From an uncultured bacterium (GTDB lineage Bacteria; Cyanobacteriota; Vampirovibrionia; Gastranaerophilales; Gastranaerophilaceae): a stretch of DNA of 64,000 bases. The stretch spans positions 124,001 through 188,000 of the forward strand of contig CAJMSH010000004.1 of assembly GCA_905216055.1 (NCBI GenBank), in the 5' to 3' direction. The first letter of the stretch is position 1; each line of letters starts with the position of its first letter. Under the pieces are notes generated by a model that worked only from the letters and a program-made list of their open reading frames with translations, was not told where the DNA came from and searched no databases. A program made the position numbers and the translations under genes. Positions 40,634 through 49,646 of the stretch are shown here, in pieces.

Positions 40634-41986
40634 TTAAACGATACCTTGTGCGATCATTGCCTTTGCAAGTTTTGTGAATGCTGCAATATTTGCGCCTGCT
40701 ACATAATTGTTTGCAAGGTTGTATTCAGTTGCGGCTGATTTGCAAGCATTAAATATGTTAATCATAATTTTGTTTAATTTATTATCTACTTGTTCAAAAG
40801 GCATATAATATCTCATGCTGTTTTGGCTCATTTCTATTGCAGAAGTTGCAACCCCACCAGCATTTGCAGCTTTTGCAGGCGCAAGCAGAATATGATTTGC
40901 AAGAAAATATTCCGTTGCATCTTTTGTACAAGGCATATTTGCACCTTCTCCGATTGCTAAAACCCCATTTGCTACAAGTTTTTTTGCTGAATTTAAAGTT
41001 AATTCGTTTTGAGTTGCGCAAGGAAGTGCAATATCTGTTTTAATCGCCCAAATTGGAGAATCTTCATTCTCTCTTTCAAAATATTCTGCTTTTTTATGGA
41101 CTTTTAAGTATTCATAAAGCCTTTCTCTACGTTGTTCTTTAATTTCTTTTACAAGCTCTAAATCTATTCCGTTTTTATCATAAATGCAACCTTTTGAATC
41201 GCTCATAGCAATAACTTTAGCTCCGTATTCCAAAGCTTTTTGACAAGCATATATCGCAACATTTCCTGAACCTGATATTGTAACTGTTTTTCCCTTCAAA
41301 GATTTGTTTTTATCATTGTCAAGCATTTCTCTCATAAAATATATAAGTCCAAATCCCGTAGCTTCTTTCCTTGCAAGTGAACCTCCGTATGAAAGACCTT
41401 TTCCTGTTAAAACTCCGCCTTCATAAGCATCTTTTATCCTTTTGTATTGTCCAAACAGATATCCTATTTCTCTTTCGCCTACACCTATATCTCCTGCAGG
41501 GACATCAATATCTTGACCAATGTGTCTTTGAAGTTCTGTCATAAAACTTTGGCAAAATCTCATTATTTCTCCGTCTGATTTGCCTTTGGGGTCAAAATCG
41601 CTCCCCCCTTTGCCTCCGCCGATAGGAAGACCGGTTAGTGCATTTTTGAAAATTTGTTCAAAACCCAGAAATTTCATAATACTTTGATTTACACTAGGAT
41701 CAAATCTTAAACCGCCTTTATAAGGGCCTATAAGACTGTTGAATTGAACTCTGTATCCTCTATGAACAATAACTTGACCTTTATCGTTTACGTATGGAAC
41801 TCTGAAGGTTATAATTCTTTCCGGTTCAATCATTCTTTCAAGAAGGGCTATTTTTTCATATTCAGGGTGTTTTTCGATAACCGGCTCTATTGTTAAAAGA
41901 ACTTCTTCTACTGCTTGTAGGTATTCTTTTTCGGAATTATTTTTTCTTTTAACATCTTGTAAAACTTTTTTTAAGTATTTGTTCAT
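40634..41986 (-). CDS. gdhA: glutamate dehydrogenase, hexameric NADP-type
   Basis: 450 residues, the length of hexameric bacterial/fungal GDH. V-N-D-K-G-Q, G-P-Y-K-G-G-L-R-F (about 86-94), the catalytic Lys block L-P-I-G-G-G-K-G-G-S-D-F-D-P-K-G and D-V-P-A-G-D-I-G-V-G are intact, as is the Rossmann V-T-I-S-G-S-G-N-V-A. The enzyme makes glutamate from 2-oxoglutarate and ammonium; NADPH preference is inferred from the family, not proven. GGGGG lies about six bases before the ATG. It stands alone. Confidence 0.95.
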   Translation of the reverse strand: MNKYLKKVLQDVKRKNNSEKEYLQAVEEVLLTIEPVIEKHPEYEKIALLERMIEPERIITFRVPYVNDKGQVIVHRGYRVQFNSLIGPYKGGLRFDPSVNQSIMKFLGFEQIFKNALTGLPIGGGKGGSDFDPKGKSDGEIMRFCQSFMTELQRHIGQDIDVPAGDIGVGEREIGYLFGQYKRIKDAYEGGVLTGKGLSYGGSLARKEATGFGLIYFMREMLDNDKNKSLKGKTVTISGSGNVAIYACQKALEYGAKVIAMSDSKGCIYDKNGIDLELVKEIKEQRRERLYEYLKVHKKAEYFERENEDSPIWAIKTDIALPCATQNELTLNSAKKLVANGVLAIGEGANMPCTKDATEYFLANHILLAPAKAANAGGVATSAIEMSQNSMRYYMPFEQVDNKLNKIMINIFNACKSAATEYNLANNYVAGANIAAFTKLAKAMIAQGIV

Positions 41987-42097
41987 ATAACCCCCATTTT
42001 TTTTAATTGTAGCATATTATTTTGTCTTACGCAATTGATTTTTATAAAATATAAGTTATAATATGAATTATAATTATTAATAAAAAGGAGTGTTTGT

Positions 42098-42817
42098 ATG
42101 TTTGAGAAATTAGAAAAATTACAATTAATTTGGTTAGCTATTATTCTTTCATTGGGGTTGGTAATTGCTGTAAATTTTGGTACAGGAGCTATGTCAAAAG
42201 ATAAAATTACGGTTACTGGTTCTGCTTATCAAGTTGTAAAATCAGATTCCGCAAGACTTGAATTTATAATAAATACAAGAAACTCCAATAAACAGCTTGC
42301 TTATAATCAAATTAAATCACAGCTTCCTGTAGTTATGACATATTTGAAAAATAAAGGGATTACTGATATAGATGTGAAATCAGTAAATGGTTATAATTCT
42401 TATAAATATACGCCAAATGGTAATATGACAAATGATATCGCTTATTATAATCTTTCACAATCAATTGTTATAAAATCCAATGATGTTCAAAAAGTAAAAG
42501 AAATATCAACAGATATTCAAAATTTAATTGAAAAAGGTGTTGATATAAATGTAATGAGTGCACAATATTTTTATTCAGGGTTATCTGATTTAAAAGTAAA
42601 ACTTCTTGAAGACGCGACAACAGATGCGAAGAATAGAGCGACTGCAATGCTTAAAGCAACGCACAATAGACCTGGAAAAATTCAATCTGTTAATATGGGT
42701 GTATTCCAAATAACTCCTGTAGATTCGACAAATGTTTCTGATATGGGAATAAACGATACTTCTACAATTGATAAAAAAGTAACAGCAGTTGCTAATGTTG
42801 TTTTTAGAATAAAATAA
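42098..42817 (+). CDS. SIMPL-domain (DUF541) protein
   Basis: 239 residues. One N-terminal membrane helix (about 10-30) is followed by a SIMPL domain: I-T-V-T-G-S-A-Y-Q-V-V-K-S-D-S-A, then Y-N-L-S-Q-S-I-V-I-K-S-N-D and A-T-T-D-A-K-N-R-A-T-A-M. Members are periplasmic and have oligomeric ring structures; the role is unclear. AAAGGAG lies seven bases upstream. It is followed after 14 bases by a small exported-protein gene, likely the same operon. Confidence 0.88.
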   Translation: MFEKLEKLQLIWLAIILSLGLVIAVNFGTGAMSKDKITVTGSAYQVVKSDSARLEFIINTRNSNKQLAYNQIKSQLPVVMTYLKNKGITDIDVKSVNGYNSYKYTPNGNMTNDIAYYNLSQSIVIKSNDVQKVKEISTDIQNLIEKGVDINVMSAQYFYSGLSDLKVKLLEDATTDAKNRATAMLKATHNRPGKIQSVNMGVFQITPVDSTNVSDMGINDTSTIDKKVTAVANVVFRIK

Positions 42818-42831
42818 CAAGGAAATGTTTA

Positions 42832-43122
42832 ATGAAAAAATTGTTGACTTTTTTAAGTATAGTCTGTTTTATAAAGCCAGTTTATGCTGCATTACCTACA
42901 GATGCTTCAATAATTCAGGTTCACGATATGCAGATGATAAATCAACAAAGATTTAGAATGGAAGTTTTAAACGATTATAATGATGTTGAAACAGAAAAAG
43001 CTCGTTTTGAAAAGAAAAATGCTCCACATGAACCTTTAATAAATAAACTTTTTAATAAGAAAAAATTTGTTGAAGATAATGGACAAATAAAGATAGAAAA
43101 TGATAGTTCTATCAAAGAATAA
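42832..43122 (+). CDS. small putative exported protein, 96 aa
   Basis: Not recognised. Signal peptide L-L-T-F-L-S-I-V-C-F-I-K-P-V-Y-A with cleavage about residue 19; the rest is hydrophilic and helical (R-M-E-V-L-N-D-Y-N-D-V-E-T-E-K-A-R-F-E-K). AAGGA lies six bases before the ATG. It follows the SIMPL gene by 14 bases and is convergent with the next gene. Confidence 0.6.
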   Translation: MKKLLTFLSIVCFIKPVYAALPTDASIIQVHDMQMINQQRFRMEVLNDYNDVETEKARFEKKNAPHEPLINKLFNKKKFVEDNGQIKIENDSSIKE

Positions 43123-43136
43123 AAACTTATGATAAA

Positions 43137-43766
43137 TTAATTGCTTATTCCTGCTCTGTAACCGCACCAACTGTATATTGCAGGTAATGTCTTATCAACA
43201 TGCAATTTTTCTGCAATAGGAACTTTTGCTAAAATTAATACTCCAAGTGCATCATCAATGTTCGCAATTGAATCTTTAAAAGTTAGTTTCCTGTCAGGGA
43301 CTTTATCTTTTGGATCATTAATTTTGTTTGATAATTTCGCTGCCAAATGCATTCCACCGAAAAGTCCGACAATCGTGCTTGCTATTCTGAATTTAGTGTT
43401 ATTGCTAATTTTGAATAGTGCACCAGTTATTAGTGTTGGAATAGATGAATTCATAAACTGGAAAACACTTTCGTTAACTTTTTGCTTGGTATGGTCTTTT
43501 TTATCAGCAATAAGTCCGGCAGCAAGGCCTCCTAAAATGCTTCCTGTCGCTACCAATATCATTTCTTTTACATGATATTTGACATTGAAAATTTTGCATT
43601 TTTGGTGTTTGGCAAGTAGAGCCATAGGAATTAATGTTCCTGCAATAGATCCTGCTGCAACTTTTGTTTTGATTGAGATATGCGGATCTTCTGCAATATG
43701 GCTTCTATAACTTTTATATGGTCTTATATCGTATTCAACTCTTTTCCCGCTAACTGGTGTGAGCAT
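43137..43766 (-). CDS. hypothetical membrane protein, 209 aa
   Basis: Not recognised. Three or four Ala/Gly/Ile-rich segments (about 35-51, 69-85, 105-117 and 125-141) look like short membrane helices, with a Lys/His-rich connection. The N-terminus is polar (V-S-G-K-R-V-E-Y-D-I-R-P-Y-K) with no signal peptide. AAAGGA lies nine bases before the ATG. Its end lies 14 bases from the end of the convergent small exported-protein gene. Confidence 0.55.
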   Translation of the reverse strand: MLTPVSGKRVEYDIRPYKSYRSHIAEDPHISIKTKVAAGSIAGTLIPMALLAKHQKCKIFNVKYHVKEMILVATGSILGGLAAGLIADKKDHTKQKVNESVFQFMNSSIPTLITGALFKISNNTKFRIASTIVGLFGGMHLAAKLSNKINDPKDKVPDRKLTFKDSIANIDDALGVLILAKVPIAEKLHVDKTLPAIYSWCGYRAGISN

Positions 43767-43797
43767 TTTTAGTCCTTTTTATGTTAATTCTATCATG

Positions 43798-44658
43798 TTA
43801 ATGTCCAAAAATTAAAATTGTTGCTGAACCTATAAGAATTATTAAGGAACCAATAATTTTTTTTAATAGTTTCTTTTCGTTAAATAGCTTATATCCGAGA
43901 ATTACATTAATAAGAATTGAAATTTGAAAAAGTGACAGTGCATATCCGACATTCATATATTTGAATACGTAAGCTGTTGTAAAAGTCATTAGTCCAAAGC
44001 AAATAGCTGTTAGAATATAGAGTATTGTATGTTTTTTATTTGGAAAATGTAATTTTTGTTTACTAAAAATTTTTACAATAATAAAAGAAAATAATGCTCC
44101 TAAAAAACTTGAAGCAATAAAAGATGTGGTAATAGAAGATAGTATGATTACTTTTTTTATAAAAACAGCTTCTAAAGCAGAAAAAATTAATGCATAAATT
44201 CTGTATTGAATGTCTTTTCTTAAAAATACTTTAGGACTAGCAGTATCAAAAATAAAATAAGATCCTGCAATAATTAGTAAAATACCTGCGATTCCGTAAA
44301 AATTAGGATATTCATGTAAAATTATAATCCCGAAAATTAGCCCAATAATAGCTTTGTATGAATTAATCGGTCCTAATACCGACAATTCTCCTTTCTCAAG
44401 AGCGAGAACCATGAAACAATTGCATATTGCACCTGTGATTCCCCCCAGAAAAGCAAATGTCAAAAATTCTCGATTAATAGAAGAATTATCAATTAAAAAT
44501 AAAAGTGGAATTGAAAAAAGGCTTAAAATAAAATAGTTTATAAAATTAACGTTAATAGGGTTTTCGTTTTCTCCGGCAAGCTTTTTTTGAAACACGTTGC
44601 TGAAAGAATTACTAAAAACTCTAAGTAGTATAGCAATTGAATTTAACAATATCTGCAT
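43798..44658 (-). CDS. EamA/DMT-family transporter
   Basis: 286 residues from the ATG at 44658, the usual length and ten helices of two EamA repeats. The end of the first repeat reads A-L-E-K-G-E-L-S-V-L-G-P-I-N-S-Y-K-A-I-I-G, the typical DMT pattern. The substrate is unknown. The frame continues upstream to an ATG at 44757, but that extension would add an eleventh, odd helix; TGGTTTAAT ends six bases before 44658 (CCTTAT between), so I take the shorter form. Neither start has a Shine-Dalgarno. Confidence 0.8.
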   Translation of the reverse strand: MQILLNSIAILLRVFSNSFSNVFQKKLAGENENPINVNFINYFILSLFSIPLLFLIDNSSINREFLTFAFLGGITGAICNCFMVLALEKGELSVLGPINSYKAIIGLIFGIIILHEYPNFYGIAGILLIIAGSYFIFDTASPKVFLRKDIQYRIYALIFSALEAVFIKKVIILSSITTSFIASSFLGALFSFIIVKIFSKQKLHFPNKKHTILYILTAICFGLMTFTTAYVFKYMNVGYALSLFQISILINVILGYKLFNEKKLLKKIIGSLIILIGSATILIFGH

Positions 44659-44812
44659 ATAAGGATTAAACCACAAAAATATTAAAAAATGTAACAATAT
44701 TGAAAAAGTGTAAAAATTACACATGTAGTAGTGTTTATTTTTTAAAAATATAGTCATAAATAAAAATTTATAAAAATTAAAAAAATAAACAAAGCCATTT
44801 AAAATAAAATTG

Positions 44813-44828
44813 TACTACTTTTGTAGTA
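44813..44828. promoter_or_regulatory. Palindrome in the divergent region before the AAA+ gene
   Basis: TACTAC-TTTT-GTAGTA, six-base arms with a four-base loop, 41 bases upstream of the AAA+ promoter. A possible operator; no regulator is adjacent. Confidence 0.35.
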
Positions 44829-44868
44829 AATTACCTAAAAGATTGATTTTTGTTTGAAAAAAGGACAA

Positions 44869-44897
44869 TTGACGATTTTCAAAAAAAGATGTATTCT
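44869..44897 (+). promoter_or_regulatory. Promoter of the AAA+ ATPase gene
   Basis: TTGACG (44869-44874), 17-base spacer, TATTCT (44892-44897). GGGGG precedes the GTG start at 44922. Confidence 0.6.
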
Positions 44898-44921
44898 CGA
44901 TAAAACAAAGGGGGTGTATCA

Positions 44922-46439
44922 GTGAGAATTTCATCTATTCAAAATTATTATCGTACAAATTACACTAATCAGGTAAAAACTGCAAATGTAAACAAACAAG
45001 TGGCAGAAACTAAAGCGCAAACTTCGGCTTCGTATTTTACAAAGCCTTCAAATGTTTTAAGTTTTACGGGTGTTCAATCGACAGCTATGGATTTCGTAAA
45101 AAAAATTCCTTTGGAAGACCGTTTAGCATCAATGTTCGAAATCCTACAACAAGGTGATCTTGTTATAACAGGAAAGGATTTAAAATCTGCGCAAAGTGCT
45201 TTAAAGGATTCTGTAACAGCATTTAGTACAGCAATAAAACGTTTCATATTTGTTCCCGACGATAATGTAGAAGGTACAATAGCATTTGCAAGGGGATTTG
45301 ATGGAGATTTATTGGTCACAAACCCAAACAAATTTGATATGGAATATCGAGTAAATAATGAATTTAAACCATTTAAAGCTGGAGATACTTTGTATCTGTC
45401 AGATGGTGATACAATAAAAATTAAAGATAAAGAAATTCCTATTAAAGAAAAACCTACTTTTGATTTAAGTGTAAGCAGGTGTATGTTCGCGCAACCTTAC
45501 GATTTAACCAAAAGTGTATTGAATTCTATTGCTCAAAGAAACATGCAATCAATTCAAGCATTATCAAAATATGTTTCAGGATTTAAAGCTCCTAAAAAAT
45601 TGACGTTTGCTGATGTAGGCGGGCAAGATGATGTAATAAATCAATTAAAGAAAGGAATTTTGTATCCGGTAAAATATCCTGATGCTTACGAAAACAGCAA
45701 AGTTAACCATGGCTTTATTATGTATGGGCCTCCTGGAACAGGTAAAACTCTTATTGCTCAAGCTCTTGCAAATGAGTCAAATGCTACATTTATAAAATTA
45801 AATGGCTTAGAAATGGAATCAAAATGGATTGGAGAATCTGAATCAAATTGGAGAGCCCTTTTTAATTTAGCTAAAGAAAATCAGCCGGCAATAATTTTCA
45901 TAGATGAATTTGATGCTGTTGCAAGAAAACGTGGTGGCGTTGATGTTTATGGAGATAAAGTTGTTAATCAACTTTTAACATTAATGAGTGATATAGAAAA
46001 AGATGGCGATCAAATTTATGTAATCACTGCAACAAATAAAGTCGATGCATTGGATAGTGCAATTACTCGTTCAGGAAGATTTGGCAAACATATAGAAGTA
46101 AAAGCTCCTGATACAGTAGACGGTGTAAAGAAGATTTTGGATATTCATACAAAAGATAAAAAATTAGCAGAAGACGTTGATAAAGTTACAGTATCTCAAA
46201 AATTATTAGATATAAAAGCAACCGGAGCAGATGTTGCACATATTGTAAATACTGCTAAAGAAAATGCATTTGAAAGATGTGGAATTTTTGAAAAAATGGA
46301 AAATGGCACATTTGAAAAAGCAGATATTGATAACTTGGCAATTAATAGTGACGATTTCACAAAAGCAATAAAAGATTTCTTGAAAAAAGCAGATAAGACA
46401 AATCGTAAACCAATAGGTTTCAATAAGGTAAACAAATAA
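44922..46439 (+). CDS. AAA+ ATPase with lineage-type N-terminus
   Basis: 505 residues, GTG start with AAAGGGGG upstream. Residues 1-50 are a disordered Ser/Thr/Asn/Lys-rich leader ending in S-F-T-G-V (47-51). A beta-rich domain (about 110-190) follows, with repeated D-x-(D/G) turns such as F-K-A-G-D-T-L-Y-L-S-D-G-D-T-I-K-I-K-D. The AAA module has Walker A G-P-P-G-T-G-K-T (about 268-275), Walker B I-I-F-I-D-E-F-D (about 324-331) and the second region of homology with T-N-K-V-D-A-L-D-S-A-I-T-R-S-G-R-F-G-K. It resembles the Cdc48/proteasomal-type AAA family but has one ATPase domain and no protease domain. A remodelling or unfoldase role is inferred; the partner is unknown. Confidence 0.82.
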   Translation: MRISSIQNYYRTNYTNQVKTANVNKQVAETKAQTSASYFTKPSNVLSFTGVQSTAMDFVKKIPLEDRLASMFEILQQGDLVITGKDLKSAQSALKDSVTAFSTAIKRFIFVPDDNVEGTIAFARGFDGDLLVTNPNKFDMEYRVNNEFKPFKAGDTLYLSDGDTIKIKDKEIPIKEKPTFDLSVSRCMFAQPYDLTKSVLNSIAQRNMQSIQALSKYVSGFKAPKKLTFADVGGQDDVINQLKKGILYPVKYPDAYENSKVNHGFIMYGPPGTGKTLIAQALANESNATFIKLNGLEMESKWIGESESNWRALFNLAKENQPAIIFIDEFDAVARKRGGVDVYGDKVVNQLLTLMSDIEKDGDQIYVITATNKVDALDSAITRSGRFGKHIEVKAPDTVDGVKKILDIHTKDKKLAEDVDKVTVSQKLLDIKATGADVAHIVNTAKENAFERCGIFEKMENGTFEKADIDNLAINSDDFTKAIKDFLKKADKTNRKPIGFNKVNK

Positions 46440-46458
46440 AATTTTAGATTAAGTAAAT

Positions 46459-46494
46459 AAAAAAGCTTTTGATATTATATCAAAAGCTTTTTTT
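46459..46494 (+). terminator. Intrinsic terminator after the AAA+ gene
   Basis: AAAAGCTTTTGATAT (46461-46475) and its exact complement (46477-46491), ending in a T-run. It lies 20 bases after the stop, next to the 3' end of the tRNA gene on the other strand. Confidence 0.8.
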
Positions 46495-46497
46495 AAA

Positions 46498-46574
<77 letters not shown>

Positions 46575-46638
46575 ATAAATTCTTTACACCCCATTATGTA
46601 ACGCTGAAAATCAAAAATCAACCCCCTATTTATAAATA

Positions 46639-46666
46639 AAAAGAGCATCTAAAAAGATGCTCTTTT
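46639..46666 (-). terminator. Intrinsic terminator after the adhesin gene
   Basis: AAAAGAGCATCT (46639-46650) and AGATGCTCTTTT (46655-46666), perfect 12-base stem, four-base loop, with T-rich sequence following on the minus strand. It lies 20 bases beyond the stop at 46687. Confidence 0.85.
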
Positions 46667-46686
46667 ATGTTTATTATAATCAGGTA

Positions 46687-49353
46687 TTATAAACCTAATT
46701 TGTCTTTAAGAACTTCCCAGAACCATTTTGTATCTTTATTTGGAGCTTGAATATTTGCTTCTGATACATCTGCGGCTTCAGAGCCTTTGTTTACTACTTT
46801 GACATCTTTGTCGCTTGTAATAGTTCCGTTTACGGTCATTCCGTCGCCTTTGTTAAGGATTACGGCATTACCTGTTGTTGTATTAATTTGTCCGCCAACA
46901 TTCATATCACCTTTTTGGTTATACAATTCTGTTTGACCGTTTGAAGTGTTCATTGTTCCTTCATATCTCAAGCCTTCTTCTCCTGAGATGTTTTTAATTA
47001 AGTTTTGACCTGTACCGTCAGCTTTGAATCCGCTTGTTACATTAATACCTGTACCGTTTTCTCTTGCTGCTGCATAGAAGCCGTTGTTTTCATCAAGAGC
47101 TCCAGTACCGTTATTATGAACAGTTGCACCCATATTTAATTTGCCTGAGTTTGCAAGTACGTTTACACGTCCTGAGTGTGTGATTTCACTGTTAACTGTC
47201 ATATCACCTGAACCGTAGTTTTTGATATTGATGTTTGCAGTGTCACTGGAAATTTTGCCGGCACTTGCAAGGTCCATAGAACCGCCACCTGCTCTGTTTA
47301 TAACACCCATGTTACCATCAGATGTCAATTCTCCAGATACATACATATCGCCACTGTAGTTGTTAATTGCTAACTGACCTTCACTTGAGATTTTACCTTG
47401 AAGGTCAATACCTCTATCTCCAGCACTTGTATTGCCATCATGTCTGATTGCGATATTGTAGCCGGCTCCATCATTTGTAATTGATGAAAGATTTTGGGTT
47501 GAAATACCTTTAGAATTTTCTCTTGACCAAATTGCTAAATTACCATCGTGGTTAGCAACTGTGCCACCGACAGTGTTGCTTGAATCGTTTGCAAATGTAA
47601 GCATTCCATTGTCGTTATATATTGTCATGTTACCTGTGTTATCAACATTACCAACGATTGTCATACCGTCTTCGCCATAGTTTTTGAATTTCAATTGACC
47701 TTCGTTTGTAATTTTTGAGTTTTTAGTAACAACCATTCCGGAACCTTGGTTTTTAATAGCTGTGTTACCAGTTGTAGTTATATTTCCATCAACAAGCATT
47801 TCGCCTGCATTGTTGTTAATAGCTGTTTCTGCTGAATTCATACTGCTATTTTTGATTGTGCCGGATAAATCCATACCGCCGACACCTTCATTTTTAACTG
47901 AAACGTTGCCATTGCCAACAATGTTTCCTGCAGAAGCTAATGTTAATTTGTTAGCTGTTTTGCCGTTTAAGATGTTAATATTACCACCTTCATCAGCACC
48001 TGCAGATACTTTCCCGTTAATGGTTAAATCACCTGCTTTGTTTTCAATTGAAACAAGCTTTTCTCCTTTAACACCTGCAAGTTCCATACCGTTTGCACCT
48101 TGGTTTTCAAGTCTTACTGAATCTGCGGCAACATTGTCTGCGGTATTAGAAATTACCATTTTACCGCCTCTGTTTATAATTCTGATAGCAAAGCCTTCAT
48201 TTTTTGCTTGATCAGGTGTTGCTGCACTTTTTACAGATCCTGTAATATTCATACCGCCGGCACCTTCATTAACAATATTTGTTTTTCCTGTTGCTGTTGT
48301 TGCTCCGGAAATTGTTAAAGCTCCTGTACCGTTATTTGTGATTGCTAAGTCGTGATCTGTTGAAAGTTTGCCTCCAACTGTTAAATTTGTACCTGCGTTA
48401 GAAATTTCTAAGTTGTCTCCAGTATTTTTAACAGTTCCTGAAATACTAAGATCTCCTGCTTTGTTATAAACGTTCAAATCATTTGTAGATTGAACAAGTC
48501 CGGAAATCTTAGTGCCATTAGCACCGCTATTTGTGATATACAAACCGCTGTTTGCTTGTCCTGCTTTTGCAGCACCGTTTATTATTTTACCGGCAATATC
48601 TGTGCCTGTTGTTGATTTAATTTGAATGTTTGAACCATTTGCAACAAATTCATTGCCTGAAGTTACCATTCCCTCAGTATTTACAAGAGAATTAAATAAA
48701 TTAGAAGCTTGTTGATCTGTTGTAAGTGCTTGTTGTTGTGCAATACCGTTTAAGATTGCTCCGTTAGCACTAACTGCAATATCTCCGCCTCTAAGTTGAA
48801 CGCCGTTTCTAGCAAAGATTTTACCATCAACTGTAATATTTCCGGTATTTGTTTCTTTATTTAACAAAGTAGAAATATTGTTGATATTGCTGTAATTGCC
48901 ACTTTCATATTCTGCTTTTAAGGCATTATATCTGTTTGTTTCCGGAGTAGCAACTGATAAAGTACCTACGTTAAGTACACCGCTTGCTCCGATAGTCATA
49001 CCACCAGGTGTAATAAATACTGCATGGCCGTTATAGAAATTGCCATCACGCATTGTATTTAAGATACCATTAATATTAACCCCGTTATTTACAAGGTTAA
49101 TAAAAGTTTCAAGGTCTTTCCCTGAAAGTTTGTCTTTGAAGATCAGGTTTGCAATATCACCGTGTTCCAAGATGAAGTCTTGATATTGTCTGTAACCAAT
49201 ATCAGCACTTACGTGTTCCGGATCAATGTTGAAGATATTACCGCCGCCTGTACCTTGAATTGGAGAAACTCCGGTAATTTCTGATGCTGCATTTGCTCCG
49301 GATACTGATAGGACCGCTGCCATAGCCGCAATCAAAAGTTGCTTTTTGTTCAT
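46687..49353 (-). CDS. LktA-type filamentous adhesin
   Basis: 888 residues. The signal peptide ends A-N-A-A (about residues 22-23). Residues 25-175 form the secretion-type beta-helix start, with P-E-H-V-S-A-D-I-G-Y-R-Q-Y-Q-D-F and G-H-A-V-F-I-T-P-G-G-M-T-I-G-A-S-G-V-L. The rest (about 190-860) is a right-handed beta-helix of about 20-25 residue turns rich in N-x-G, G-D-L-x-I-S-G and G-A-G-G-M patterns. NCBI uses the name leukotoxin LktA family for such proteins after Fusobacterium LktA, which is far longer. No C-terminal autotransporter barrel or anchor is found; the end reads T-K-W-F-W-E-V-L-K-D-K-L-G-L. A TpsB-type pore is not in the window. AAGGAG lies six bases before the ATG. Confidence 0.78.
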   Translation of the reverse strand: MNKKQLLIAAMAAVLSVSGANAASEITGVSPIQGTGGGNIFNIDPEHVSADIGYRQYQDFILEHGDIANLIFKDKLSGKDLETFINLVNNGVNINGILNTMRDGNFYNGHAVFITPGGMTIGASGVLNVGTLSVATPETNRYNALKAEYESGNYSNINNISTLLNKETNTGNITVDGKIFARNGVQLRGGDIAVSANGAILNGIAQQQALTTDQQASNLFNSLVNTEGMVTSGNEFVANGSNIQIKSTTGTDIAGKIINGAAKAGQANSGLYITNSGANGTKISGLVQSTNDLNVYNKAGDLSISGTVKNTGDNLEISNAGTNLTVGGKLSTDHDLAITNNGTGALTISGATTATGKTNIVNEGAGGMNITGSVKSAATPDQAKNEGFAIRIINRGGKMVISNTADNVAADSVRLENQGANGMELAGVKGEKLVSIENKAGDLTINGKVSAGADEGGNINILNGKTANKLTLASAGNIVGNGNVSVKNEGVGGMDLSGTIKNSSMNSAETAINNNAGEMLVDGNITTTGNTAIKNQGSGMVVTKNSKITNEGQLKFKNYGEDGMTIVGNVDNTGNMTIYNDNGMLTFANDSSNTVGGTVANHDGNLAIWSRENSKGISTQNLSSITNDGAGYNIAIRHDGNTSAGDRGIDLQGKISSEGQLAINNYSGDMYVSGELTSDGNMGVINRAGGGSMDLASAGKISSDTANINIKNYGSGDMTVNSEITHSGRVNVLANSGKLNMGATVHNNGTGALDENNGFYAAARENGTGINVTSGFKADGTGQNLIKNISGEEGLRYEGTMNTSNGQTELYNQKGDMNVGGQINTTTGNAVILNKGDGMTVNGTITSDKDVKVVNKGSEAADVSEANIQAPNKDTKWFWEVLKDKLGL

Positions 49354-49400
49354 ACAAATACTCCTTATTTTAGTTCTTGTTATAATTGAAATAGTATTCC

Positions 49401-49485
49401 AATAATATACTAAATAATAAAGTCGAAAAAAATATTTATTTGCTGATTTGTAAAGATATATTAATTCGAGTTTTAGTATATTATT
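49401..49485. promoter_or_regulatory. Spaced inverted repeat upstream of the adhesin gene
   Basis: AATAATATACTAAA (49401-49414) recurs as its exact reverse complement at 49472-49485, with 57 bases between. It lies within the 293-base gap before the adhesin gene and may be a pair of regulator sites. The rest of the gap is A/T-rich with no other clear element. Confidence 0.4.
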
Positions 49486-49646
49486 TGAGCTAATTTTAAC
49501 CTTTTAATTTAAACCATATCATATACTCCTTTTCTTAATAATAAAATGATACAAAAATATCATAATATTGCACCTACTTCTATAAAGTATTTTACGGATT
49601 AAAAATTGCTAAACTTTAGGATTTTTTAAGAAATGTAAACTTGATT

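Noticed and set aside
47762..48211. 149-codon frame on the plus strand inside the adhesin gene
   Set aside because: It is antisense to a strongly patterned beta-helix protein and has no ribosome site or recognisable domain.
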